From RHLJ01 sp040222455 (GTDB taxonomy: Bacteria; Bacteroidota; Rhodothermia; Balneolales; Balneolaceae), in NCBI GenBank assembly GCA_040222455.1, contig JAVKDD010000008.1:62001-126000 (forward strand): a stretch of 64,000 nucleotides of DNA. Direction: 5' to 3'. This document shows positions 42,436-51,704 of the stretch, in pieces (the stretch's first letter is position 1; every line of letters begins with the position of its first letter). The notes beneath the pieces are model-generated. The model made no database searches. It was not told the DNA's origin and worked only from the letters and a program-made list of their open reading frames with translations. A program made the position numbers and the translations under genes.

Positions 42436-45303
42436 TCACTCTTGACTTACTTCAAGGCCAGAAGTAATACTGTCTTTATATTCACTAGGTGAAATTCTGT
42501 ATTTCTTTTTGAAGACCTTAGTGAAATACGACTGCGAACTGAATCCTGTTCTTTCTGCTACATCCGCTATTGAAATCTCAGATTCTAATAGATACTGTTT
42601 CGCATGCTTCAATCTGATCTCCAGAATATAGTCCAAAATAGTGTTCTTATTTTTTTTGTTCCATTGCCGATACAGGCTGGAGCGACTCATCCTTAAATCC
42701 TCGGATATAATTTGCGTACTTAGACCTGCGTATTGATAATTATGATCGATGTATAGTTGAATGGGATCTTTTATTTCTGACTCTTGAGAATCTTCGTTTA
42801 TTAAACTCTGAGAAACTTCAGCACTATTATCTCCACCTAAATAGACAAATTTTTGTTCTTTTCTGACGAAATAAACCGATGCTACTCCTCCAATAAAAAC
42901 TAAAGTTATAAACAGCCATACCAATTTATTTTCAAACCAGTAAGGTTCAATTTTTATCTCAATAGTAGATATAACCGACATATCAGAACCAAGACTTAAT
43001 ATTAATCTTGTAGTACCTGCTTTCAAATCCTGGAGGTGAATAATTCCGGGTTCTTTCGGTAAGCTCCATTGTCCATTATCCCCTATTTTAATCCAAATTT
43101 GTCCTGTTTGATTATTACTTAATGCAACATGAGTATATTCCAACATAGTATTTCTTTTTTCCGAACTCAGATGAATAACATATTTCCCATTTTCTAGATT
43201 TTGTATATGGTCAGCTTCAGGGACATTCAAACTGAAGTTCTCCGAAATGATTCTACTTCTTTCTAATTCATATGGGTTGAAAGAAACCAATCCAGATATA
43301 TTGGTAAACCATATCCGTTTCTCATGAGTGTCATAAAATCCAGTACTCTGTGTTCCGCCATTGAATTCACGATTAAGTATCCCATCTTTTTGATCAAACC
43401 ATTTTCTCATGGTCACCTTTGATTTCTCATCGGCACTTTTGTTCAATTCTTTTTTAGAGACTCTGAGCAATCCTTGATTGGACGATATCCAAATATGTCC
43501 TGTTGTATCAGGTATCATTTTATGATACCCTGCAGCTGGTATACCTTCAACTTCTCTCAACAAATGGATTTCAGGTTTATCGAGTTCTTTCGATATTATA
43601 TATCGTTGTAAACCTCCGTTATAAGACGCCACCCACAATGTGTCAATTCCACTTATATGAATATCTCTAACATGTTGGGCTCTTTCATCAAGAGACTTAC
43701 TCAGAAAATAAAATTTCTGATTACGTAATATCACAACTCCATCATTCACTGTGGTAAAAAACAGGTCTGAATTATACGGTGATTGTTGGATACTAGTCAC
43801 ATGTCGTAGAGTTCGACCTTCATTGTCGATGTAATTTGTAAAAGTAGAACCCCTTTTAATATATAAACCATCAATTGAACCAAGCCACCAGGTTCCGTCC
43901 TCATCTTCATGAAAGGCTTCAACAACATTAGTACCTTTTCCATATAATGGTCCGAATTCGTTCATCTGTATGATACGATTTTCATCAATGATCAGAGGTG
44001 GCACACCCCAGAGAGAAACCAGCATTCGACCATCATTTAAAGGGAAGATCATCCGAATAGTATTATTTGGTAATTCACTATTTCCTGAATACAAACGATT
44101 AGTAGCATATTCGTCCCAATAGAATAGTCCGTTATCAAAAGTACCCGCCCAGAATTTCCCTGCCTTATCCTTAGCTACAGCATAAGAGTTGGTGAGTTCA
44201 TCGCTGTTTATATTCTGAAAGTAGTTTTTTCTGATCTGATAGATTCCATTTTTTGAGGTAGTTAACCAAAGATTTTCCTGCTCATCGATTGCTGCATCTA
44301 AGATGTATGTATTAGGTTCGAAAATCTTTTCATTATCAAACCATACTCCATCTTCTCCAACAGTAAACTGGCCCTCTCTTGTGGTGAATATACTTTCGAA
44401 TCTCAATGCTTTTTCAGTATATCCAAACCTAGTAAGTTCAGTATTATTCTGAATGAATAATCCTTTAGACGTGGCCAACAAATAGGTTTCCGGATTATCC
44501 CATTCACTTAAGTGCAGTACCTCTATTTCTTCATCGAATATAGTACTCTGTTCAATTAACCAGCTTTGTTCGTCAAAATAGAGACTTACTTTAGCACCTT
44601 TTCCTATCAGATGAATATATTCACCTGTTCTGATAATACGGGCAAAATTGGCGAGATCAGGACCATAAGCCTCGGGAATTTCAATGTTTATAAGCTTATC
44701 ATCTTTACTTATAAATAATCCCTCTGTATTCAATACATATAATGTGGAATCAGCCCACTCAACATCCCAGATCGGACTATTTGATCTTATAGAACTAAGT
44801 ATTTGAATATTCTCATCCTCATACCTATATACAGTATTCTGATCAGCAATAATAATTTCACCATCAATCGTTTCTTTAATGGTTATTGCTAGTATAGGCT
44901 CATCACTTATCGGATTGGTCAATAGCTTTGCTTTTTGATCGCTGAAGAGATATAGAGTATTATTTTGACTCCTTACCAGGACATTGCCTTTTCCAACATC
45001 TACAATATTTGAAATTCGATTACTAGCAAATCCAGACATCTCACCTGCAGTATAGGTACTGAACTTAAAGCCGTCATATGTCAACAGACCACTGATTGAG
45101 GCTACATAAAGATAACCATCTGCTGAGATCTCAATGTCTGTTACAGTCTCTGTTGGAAGTCCCTTCTGAGTGCCAAAATGGGATATAATAAATTCTTTAC
45201 TTTGGTACCCCTCCTGAAATGCATATGCAAATCCCTGTACGAATAACATTATTAAGCCTGTAGCTATACCAATTTTAATATTTACTAGGCTTTTTATTCT
45301 CAA
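42436..45303 (-). CDS. Membrane-spanning propeller sensor fused to an AraC-type regulator
   Basis: The 955-residue protein starts with TTG and has a signal peptide (about residues 10-28). Repeated beta-propeller blades of the two-component-regulator type follow, as in the N-terminus of hybrid regulators: KGLPTETVTDIEISADGYLY, GYHKMIPDTTGHIWISSNQG. A Y_Y_Y-like domain precedes a membrane helix near residue 800 (LVWLFITLVFIGGVASVYF). The C-terminus is an AraC HTH (IADVAERTGFSSQSYFTKVF). Kinase and receiver domains are absent, so it is a one-component transmembrane regulator. Its probable target is the divergent lipoprotein gene. Confidence 0.9.
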   Translation of the reverse strand: MRIKSLVNIKIGIATGLIMLFVQGFAYAFQEGYQSKEFIISHFGTQKGLPTETVTDIEISADGYLYVASISGLLTYDGFKFSTYTAGEMSGFASNRISNIVDVGKGNVLVRSQNNTLYLFSDQKAKLLTNPISDEPILAITIKETIDGEIIIADQNTVYRYEDENIQILSSIRSNSPIWDVEWADSTLYVLNTEGLFISKDDKLINIEIPEAYGPDLANFARIIRTGEYIHLIGKGAKVSLYFDEQSWLIEQSTIFDEEIEVLHLSEWDNPETYLLATSKGLFIQNNTELTRFGYTEKALRFESIFTTREGQFTVGEDGVWFDNEKIFEPNTYILDAAIDEQENLWLTTSKNGIYQIRKNYFQNINSDELTNSYAVAKDKAGKFWAGTFDNGLFYWDEYATNRLYSGNSELPNNTIRMIFPLNDGRMLVSLWGVPPLIIDENRIIQMNEFGPLYGKGTNVVEAFHEDEDGTWWLGSIDGLYIKRGSTFTNYIDNEGRTLRHVTSIQQSPYNSDLFFTTVNDGVVILRNQKFYFLSKSLDERAQHVRDIHISGIDTLWVASYNGGLQRYIISKELDKPEIHLLREVEGIPAAGYHKMIPDTTGHIWISSNQGLLRVSKKELNKSADEKSKVTMRKWFDQKDGILNREFNGGTQSTGFYDTHEKRIWFTNISGLVSFNPYELERSRIISENFSLNVPEADHIQNLENGKYVIHLSSEKRNTMLEYTHVALSNNQTGQIWIKIGDNGQWSLPKEPGIIHLQDLKAGTTRLILSLGSDMSVISTIEIKIEPYWFENKLVWLFITLVFIGGVASVYFVRKEQKFVYLGGDNSAEVSQSLINEDSQESEIKDPIQLYIDHNYQYAGLSTQIISEDLRMSRSSLYRQWNKKNKNTILDYILEIRLKHAKQYLLESEISIADVAERTGFSSQSYFTKVFKKKYRISPSEYKDSITSGLEVSQE

Positions 45304-45722
45304 GGTATTTTTAAAATTCAGAGAGTTTAAGTGTCATTAACTGCAATTTTACCAACGATGAGTTATATCGCTATGTTAATTGATTGATTATACAATAGAA
45401 TTTTAAAAAAAGTGAGTTAAGATCTCCTAAAGAAAGGTTTGATACAATATTACAAATTATTGCAGGTCATTAATTACATGCTAAGCTTAAGAACTAAAAA
45501 CACTTAATGTGAACTCCGCATTTTCTATTCTGAAACAATATTACTAGCTCTATTCGCTAAATATGTACAAAGTAGTTTTTTTTGATACAAGCTTACCAAA
45601 AAATGATACATACCTACATTTTCGAGTATTCACAGTTGAAGTATCTTTACTTAGCAAATTTTTTGCTTTGCATTTAACATACGTTGGCTCAAAAAAGCCT
45701 ATTAAAATATAAAGGGTATATC
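45304..45722. promoter_or_regulatory. Divergent regulatory region with three TGATACA heptamers
   Basis: This 419-base gap has no gene. It contains TGATACA at 45440-45446, 45583-45589 and 45604-45610. The last two start exactly 21 bases apart, two helical turns, which suits direct-repeat binding by an AraC-type dimer. They lie 113-140 bases before the lipoprotein start. The promoters of both divergent genes must be here. Confidence 0.5.
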
Positions 45723-47219
45723 ATGAAAAAAATCGGTTCTCTTCTTTTAGGAGTTATAGTAATGAGTGGGATGTTTCTGACTTCCTGCCAAGATATCAGT
45801 TCAGATAATGAGGAAATGGGTTCATCCTTATCTTCTGCAATTGAAAAATCCAAACAGATAGGCCATGGAAACAAACATAATGGGCTCAATCCTAATTCTA
45901 GACGCTATGCAGATAACAGCATGCCTTCAGCAAGCGGACGAGACGGGAAAGTAATAGTAACTTCTCGAGCACTTATTGACTCAGAAGGAAACGTAGATCT
46001 GGAAGTTACAACTGGTGAGTTAGACAGCGATGAAAATGCTCCTGGTACCATTACCAAACTCCAGGTTAAAGCACTAACACTAGGTAATCCGGACAAAAAA
46101 AATTCTATTTGGACGAAAAATTTTAACAAACTACGCAACGGTGGGTATTTCTCGACTTCCTATACCGGATTGGAAAGAGGACAGGAAATCTATGTCCATG
46201 CCAATGTGAAAGGAATTATTCGCGGTACTGCGGTTACTTTTATGAATGAGACTATCAAAGCACGTCCAGATATAACTGTTACTACTATTGATTCCGAACT
46301 TGAAGTATTTACTAATACTCCCGTTACTATTATTGCAGGACTTGCTGAACTCAATGGAGACTTGGGAGCCGCTACTTCATGCGTACTTTACATAGATGGG
46401 ATTGAGTCCGATCGTATAAATAATGCCTGGGTTAATGCAGGCGATGTAGTAGGTTGTCAATTCACTACAAGCTTTTCTGAGGCTGGAGATAAAAATATTG
46501 TTATTGCTGCTGAAGATGTAATTCCTGGTGATTTTGACTCTTCAAACAACAGTTCATTTACTACTATTACAGTTACTGAACCTTCTACAGGTTTTGGACC
46601 CAATTCTTTTTCCTGGTCAGCTAATATCAATGGAAGTTATGACCAATCTGAATCCCGGAATTTTATGGGAATGAACTTCAATAGTGAAATCACTGACTAT
46701 AGAATAAATGTGCAGGGTACAAAAAGTATGCCTGAACCGATCAATGGACAGATTAACGTAAGTACAATCATAACTACATCGGGTACTACAATCGTTGAAG
46801 AGGATTACATTCTAAATGAAGTTCCTTTTCCTTTCCCTGGTGTTAGATACTTAATATATGAAGTACTTGCTCCCGGAGGACGTAGAAGTGTTCAATTAGG
46901 TGTTTTTCTAACTGGCAATAGTTTACAATTCACTTACTATCTCAACACATACAAAATCATTTATATAAGTGGAGATGTCTATCAAGAAACTTTAGCCGGC
47001 CCAGAATTCTCATTTGGTGATGAGCTCTCATTTGATTTCCTAGTGAATGACCATGCCCTTTCAGGTTCTTTTGGTGTCTTTAGCAGTACAAGTGGAGGAA
47101 GTAATTCTAGTGGTTCATTTACTAGGACTACATATAGTGGTTCTGGTAGTGGTCAACCGGAAGTAAATGCTGAATCCAATGATGAAGAAGGTGAAAATGA
47201 TGAGGAAGAAGAATATTGA
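45723..47219 (+). CDS. Secreted lipoprotein with CARDB-like domain, probable target of the AraC regulator
   Basis: The ATG at 45723 gives 498 residues with a lipoprotein signal (LLLGVIVMSGMFLTSCQD). A CARDB-like beta-sandwich lies at about residues 185-290 (PDITVTTIDSELEVFTNTPV, SNNSSFTTITV). The second half is a beta-rich domain of unknown type with Ser/Gly-rich ending and a very acidic tail (EGENDEEEEY). No catalytic motif is seen. Alone beside the propeller-AraC regulator, it is probably its regulated product, displayed at the cell surface. A terminator follows. Confidence 0.8.
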   Translation: MKKIGSLLLGVIVMSGMFLTSCQDISSDNEEMGSSLSSAIEKSKQIGHGNKHNGLNPNSRRYADNSMPSASGRDGKVIVTSRALIDSEGNVDLEVTTGELDSDENAPGTITKLQVKALTLGNPDKKNSIWTKNFNKLRNGGYFSTSYTGLERGQEIYVHANVKGIIRGTAVTFMNETIKARPDITVTTIDSELEVFTNTPVTIIAGLAELNGDLGAATSCVLYIDGIESDRINNAWVNAGDVVGCQFTTSFSEAGDKNIVIAAEDVIPGDFDSSNNSSFTTITVTEPSTGFGPNSFSWSANINGSYDQSESRNFMGMNFNSEITDYRINVQGTKSMPEPINGQINVSTIITTSGTTIVEEDYILNEVPFPFPGVRYLIYEVLAPGGRRSVQLGVFLTGNSLQFTYYLNTYKIIYISGDVYQETLAGPEFSFGDELSFDFLVNDHALSGSFGVFSSTSGGSNSSGSFTRTTYSGSGSGQPEVNAESNDEEGENDEEEEY

Positions 47220-47306
47220 TTCTTCTTCCTCAATCATTGAATTAGCTATTTAATTAACATAATTATTGACTAGTGACTAACTTAATAGTTAGTGAATAGA
47301 GACAAG

Positions 47307-47337
47307 GGCAGGTGACGGAGACCATCTGCCTTTTTTT
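47307..47337 (+). terminator. Intrinsic terminator of the lipoprotein gene
   Basis: GGCAG (47307-47311) pairs with CTGCC (47326-47330), with extra inner pairing GGT/ACC, followed by seven T. Confidence 0.6.
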
Positions 47338-47424
47338 ATGTTAATAGATTTTATTTGAATTCTAAGGTTGAGCACATGGTTTTAGCTGTGTATACTTCCT
47401 AAAACTCAAACATATTTAATTTGT

Positions 47425-47450
47425 ATGCCAACCAACCAAGAAGTAGCTGA
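47425..47450 (+). repeat. Right copy of the 26-bp direct repeat (start of polX)
   Basis: These bases are identical to 42405-42430 in the same orientation, bracketing the propeller-AraC/lipoprotein segment of about 5 kb. Confidence 0.85.
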
Positions 47451-49182
47451 CCAGTTGAATCTCGTTTTCCAACTCATGCAGTTGGCTGGAGAAAACCGAT
47501 TTAAAGCCATCGCTTTTGATAAAGCTTCACAAACTATTTTGGGACTAGATGAAGACATCAACGAGTATATCAGCAATAAAAATCTTATGGATATCAAAGG
47601 CATTGGAAAATCAATCGCTCAAGATATTTATTTATTTGCTGAAACTGGCAGTATGCCTGTGCTTGATGCTCTTCAGGAAAAAGTACCTGTTGGATTGATA
47701 AAGTGGTTGGATATTTCAGGGCTTGGGCCAAAGAATATTCTCAAAATACACGAGCAATTCGGCATTACTGAAATTGATGAGTTGAAAGTATTAATTGAAA
47801 ATGGCGAGCTAGCAAAACTTCCTGGACTTGGAGGGAAATCAGCAGAGAAAATAGCAAAGTCGATCGAATGGATGGAGAAGTTTGACGAACGTTGTCGACT
47901 GGATGAAGCAACCAATATTGCCGAAGCTATTTTTGAAAGCTTGAAAAATTTAGAAGGCGTTCAAGAAATTGAAGTCGCTGGGTCACTCCGTCGAGCAAAA
48001 GAAACCATTGGCGATATCGACATTCTGATTGCTGCCAATGAAGAATTCATTCCTGGCCTTTTCGAAGTTTTTACTACGCACGAACGAGTTACCGAAGTAC
48101 TTGGAAAAGGCGATACCAAAAGCTCTGTACGAACGAAAGAAGGTCGGCAAGTTGATCTTCGTATAGTGAAACCAGAACATTTTGCGGTAGCGTTAATGTA
48201 TTTCACAGGAAGTAAAGAGCATAATGTAGTAATGCGGTCTCGTGCCAGAGAACGAGGAATGAGTTTAAATGAATATGGGTTGTATAACCTCTTAGAAAAT
48301 GGAGAAACTAACTGGGAAGCACCTCATCCATTTGAAAAAGAAGCCGACTTATACAAACTACTTGGCTTAAATTGGGTTCCTCCAGAACTCCGTGAAGATC
48401 GGGGAGAGTTTGAAATTTATGAAGAAAGGGAAGTACTCCCTTTGGTTCAGGATTCAGATATACGAGGAGTAATTCATGCTCACAGCACATGGAGTGATGG
48501 AAAGTTCTCGATCAAAGAAATGGCAGAAGCTTGTTTAGAACGAGGCTATGAATATTTAGGAATTTCGGATCACTCCAAAACAGCAGCTTATGCGGGTGGA
48601 CTTTCAGTTGATGAAGTAAAACAACAGTGGGAAGAAATCGATCAACTTAACGAAAAGTTCAAAAGCGCCGGTACCAATTTTGTGATTTTTAAGGGAATTG
48701 AATCCGATATTCTAGCTGATGGAAGTCTAGACTATGATGAGGAGATACTAGCTGGTTTTGATTTCATTGTTTCGAGTGTACATCAAACATTGGATATGCC
48801 CCGAGAGAAAATGATGGAGCGTTTTCGTAACGCGATTAAAAACCCGTATACCCGTATCGTTGGTCATCCAACCGGACGCTTGCTCCTAAAGCGAAATGGT
48901 AGTGACATCGACCTGAATGAATTGGTTGCCTTAGCCGCTGAACATAACACTGCCATTGAAATTAACGCGAGCCCATGGCGACTGGATTTAGACTGGAGCT
49001 TTGGAAACAAAGCGAAATCTGTAGGTTTGATGACTTCCATCAACCCGGATGCACATAGTATAGATGGTATTGATGTGATGAAATATGGAGTTCGTATTGC
49101 CAGAAAAGGAAAATATGAGAAAGAGCGAGTGCTGAATACCAAAAGCGCAGAAGAAGTAATGGAGTTTTTTAAAGCGAGGTAG
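47425..49182 (+). CDS. polX: DNA polymerase X with PHP domain
   Basis: The 585-residue protein has the bacterial PolX plan. An N-terminal helix-hairpin-helix domain (NKNLMDIKGIGKSIAQDIYL, LAKLPGLGGKSAEKIAKSIE) is followed by the polymerase palm, with EVAGSLRRAKETIGDIDILI carrying the metal Asp pair near residue 195. The C-terminal PHP phosphoesterase holds HAHSTWSDGKFSIKEM, GISDHSKTAAYAGGL and VGHPTGRLLLKR. It fills gaps in base-excision repair and has 3'-5' exonuclease activity. Its first 26 bases are duplicated at 42405. Only one complete copy exists. Confidence 0.96.
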   Translation: MPTNQEVADQLNLVFQLMQLAGENRFKAIAFDKASQTILGLDEDINEYISNKNLMDIKGIGKSIAQDIYLFAETGSMPVLDALQEKVPVGLIKWLDISGLGPKNILKIHEQFGITEIDELKVLIENGELAKLPGLGGKSAEKIAKSIEWMEKFDERCRLDEATNIAEAIFESLKNLEGVQEIEVAGSLRRAKETIGDIDILIAANEEFIPGLFEVFTTHERVTEVLGKGDTKSSVRTKEGRQVDLRIVKPEHFAVALMYFTGSKEHNVVMRSRARERGMSLNEYGLYNLLENGETNWEAPHPFEKEADLYKLLGLNWVPPELREDRGEFEIYEEREVLPLVQDSDIRGVIHAHSTWSDGKFSIKEMAEACLERGYEYLGISDHSKTAAYAGGLSVDEVKQQWEEIDQLNEKFKSAGTNFVIFKGIESDILADGSLDYDEEILAGFDFIVSSVHQTLDMPREKMMERFRNAIKNPYTRIVGHPTGRLLLKRNGSDIDLNELVALAAEHNTAIEINASPWRLDLDWSFGNKAKSVGLMTSINPDAHSIDGIDVMKYGVRIARKGKYEKERVLNTKSAEEVMEFFKAR

Positions 49183-49186
49183 ATAG

Positions 49187-49762
49187 ATTAAAGCGCTAAA
49201 AACTCAATATCGAATATTCTCATTGGTACTGTTATTCCTTTTTTTTGGTAAAGATGCGACCGGTCAACCGTTTCATTATTTGGATGTAGGTATATCGCGA
49301 AGCTCCTTTAATCAACTCTCTGATATTTATTCCGATCGATGGGAGTTGTCTTCAGTTAACTCTGTTCAATTTCGAACCCCATTCTATCTGGGAATTGCTG
49401 GAGTTGGCCTCGATTTCTTTACTTATACAAGCAAAGAAGGCTTCTCTGAAATCTCCTCGCTAAGTGCTTCTGCATTTTTTGGGTTGAATACGATTGACAC
49501 AAAGAGCATTATACTTTCATCCGGAGTACTTATTGGTATTCAACAAATTGAATCAACTGATTTCGGAGAAAACCCTGTAGAAAGCGAGCTATTCTTAGCA
49601 TTTACCTTAGAGCCTCAAGTAAAACTTAAAAGTTTTATCCTTTTTTCTGAGTTTCAATACAGAAGAGTGTTCAATTACCACCGCCAGAACTTACTAGTAA
49701 TAGGAGCTGGAGTTAAATTTAGATTTAAAATTGGTGATAAACTGAGGGGTTATATTGACTAA
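49187..49762 (+). CDS. Outer-membrane-type protein, probable non-standard ATT start
   Basis: The frame opens right after an in-frame TAG at 49184-49186. Starting at ATT (49187), the product would be 191 residues with an ideal signal peptide (KALKTQYRIFSLVLLFLFF, cleavage near TGQ). The first standard start in frame, TTG at 49223, would leave out the basic n-region. The mature part is beta-rich (YLDVGISRSSFNQL, LLVIGAGVKFRFKIG) and looks like a small outer-membrane barrel. No family is recognised. The last eight bases overlap the next gene. It probably shares a transcript with polX, four bases upstream. Confidence 0.7.
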   Translation: MKALKTQYRIFSLVLLFLFFGKDATGQPFHYLDVGISRSSFNQLSDIYSDRWELSSVNSVQFRTPFYLGIAGVGLDFFTYTSKEGFSEISSLSASAFFGLNTIDTKSIILSSGVLIGIQQIESTDFGENPVESELFLAFTLEPQVKLKSFILFSEFQYRRVFNYHRQNLLVIGAGVKFRFKIGDKLRGYID

Positions 49763-51704
49763 AATCACACAATCAATAGTTAAATATCTGTCACTTTCAA
49801 TTTTGATTATAACGGTGATTACAGCAACTGTACTTAGTCAGGATATCGTACTCAAACCGGAAAATCACATACTCCCATACTACAGCCTTGAAGAATGGAT
49901 ATATAATAACGCAAATTGGAGTTACGATAGTTATGACTTGAATAGTATTGAAGCTTTCAGCCCTAATTTTTCCAGTACTTTGGAAAATGAGCCTGCTCTA
50001 TATATAAATGGTGATCGATATCTGACCTCATGGTTAACTAATGGAACTTTTACTTTCCCAGAGATTTCGTTTGAGCAAATTGATTCGATCATTGTTCAAC
50101 CCTATCGAAAAATTACTAATGGAGAATTTACAGCTAGTGGCAGTATTCAGATTTTTCTCAAAGAATTTCCTACCGGAGCACTCTATGGCGCTACTTATAT
50201 AAATCAAGTAAATGACCCAGGCCCTCAAGCTCGTTCCAAATTTTCCTCGCCTAATGTTGAATATTTAAGCAAAAAAAAAGTAATCGTATTTTCTTTACCG
50301 GATATTTTGGGTACTACCTTTTCACATAATCTGGATTGGTTTTCAAGAACGAACACGCTGGACTACAATCAAAATACAAACAAACAGTTATTTGATAGAA
50401 CAAAGTTTTTTGAACCTTCTGGTAATTTGGTTTTCCAACGCAATAAAGAAACTAATTTTTTACTCTTAAACACCCTTGAAAATTCACTGTTTACCCTAAA
50501 CCTTACCTCTGCCCTGACTTCAAAAAGTCAGTATTACGAATGGCATCCTCTGTCTGGTATTGAGGTTCCTGCGAGTCATAAGACATTTCAAACTAGTGCT
50601 AATTTTAAAACGGTTGAGAAAGGTTTTTATAAAAACACTCAACTCAACTACTCTTATTCTAGTGCTGACACCCTGGAATTTCAAGAAATCGATAAGCCAA
50701 AATTTAATCTTATTGAGCAACAAGTTCATCAGACAAGTACTTTTGGGTTTGAGAACAAAGACGACCGAGTTAATATCTATCTGAATAATATATTCTATAA
50801 CTGGGAGGATATAGTAACAGGAAATTCAAAATCACTACTAAACAACTCTATTAATATTGATTATTTGTCGGAGAAGTATGGCTCACTAAGTCTTCTTTTG
50901 GGAAATTACAATGTAGGATTTGAATACAGAAAGCAGCTTTCAAATAACTATTCATTAAATGTATCAACCTTTAGATCTAACTTAGAAAGTTCCGGCTATA
51001 ATTATACTTTTTGGAATGAAGGGATTGGGTTTTCAAATCTAAATCCTTCAATCCATAGCGTTCTAAACTCTTCTTCTTTCACAAATATCTATTCAACGGC
51101 TAAGATCAGTTCACATATTTCAACAAATAAATACCAGCTAGCCTGGAATATTTATCCTGTCCATTATTGGCAATTCGTGCATACAAATATCGACTATGAT
51201 ATTATTAGCGGATCCCAGCAACTTGGCTCTGAGATTACATATTCTGATGTACAGAATGTCGGATTTGTTGGATTCTTTAGCTCTTTAAACCTAAACCTAA
51301 TACATAAAACTAGTTTACGAAGCTCGATTTCGGGACGATTGCATACCTATGGGAGTAATGAGTACTTAGAAAACTCAAAAGGGATTAATAATTTCATATT
51401 TATGCAATCACTTATATACAAAGCACATAGAAATGCTTTTTATGAGCTGTCCTTTAGATATATATCTCCGAGGGAGATTCATGAATATGAATCTCTCAAA
51501 GCTTCTTCTTCTTCATATACCTCAAGAGTCCGCCCAATTAAAATGCTAAATGCCTCTTTTAAAACATGGTTAATCGACCGTTCCTTATTAGTTACTCTTT
51601 CCTTAAGAAACATGTTAAACTCTACGGAGAGCTATAATACTAATGGTCAATATTATAATATGAGTATTCATTTCTCAGCAGTACTACATATTGGTAAGAA
51701 GTAA
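49755..51704 (+). CDS. TonB-receptor-like outer-membrane protein
   Basis: The 649-residue product starts with TTG inside the previous gene's end. It has a signal peptide (LSLSILIITVITATVLSQ). The N-terminal 150 residues look like a small plug (PALYINGDRYLTSWLTNG, ISFEQIDSIIVQPYRK, GSIQIFLKEF). The rest is a long beta-barrel with many aromatic strand ends. No clear TonB box or carboxypeptidase-like domain is seen. It is coupled to the preceding outer-membrane gene, so the two may form a complex. The ligand is unknown. Confidence 0.7.
   Translation: MTKITQSIVKYLSLSILIITVITATVLSQDIVLKPENHILPYYSLEEWIYNNANWSYDSYDLNSIEAFSPNFSSTLENEPALYINGDRYLTSWLTNGTFTFPEISFEQIDSIIVQPYRKITNGEFTASGSIQIFLKEFPTGALYGATYINQVNDPGPQARSKFSSPNVEYLSKKKVIVFSLPDILGTTFSHNLDWFSRTNTLDYNQNTNKQLFDRTKFFEPSGNLVFQRNKETNFLLLNTLENSLFTLNLTSALTSKSQYYEWHPLSGIEVPASHKTFQTSANFKTVEKGFYKNTQLNYSYSSADTLEFQEIDKPKFNLIEQQVHQTSTFGFENKDDRVNIYLNNIFYNWEDIVTGNSKSLLNNSINIDYLSEKYGSLSLLLGNYNVGFEYRKQLSNNYSLNVSTFRSNLESSGYNYTFWNEGIGFSNLNPSIHSVLNSSSFTNIYSTAKISSHISTNKYQLAWNIYPVHYWQFVHTNIDYDIISGSQQLGSEITYSDVQNVGFVGFFSSLNLNLIHKTSLRSSISGRLHTYGSNEYLENSKGINNFIFMQSLIYKAHRNAFYELSFRYISPREIHEYESLKASSSSYTSRVRPIKMLNASFKTWLIDRSLLVTLSLRNMLNSTESYNTNGQYYNMSIHFSAVLHIGKK

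Noticed and set aside
42405..47450. Integrative element with true attachment sites at the polX repeats
   Set aside because: No integrase, excisionase or transfer gene is inside the segment, so only the duplication itself is claimed.
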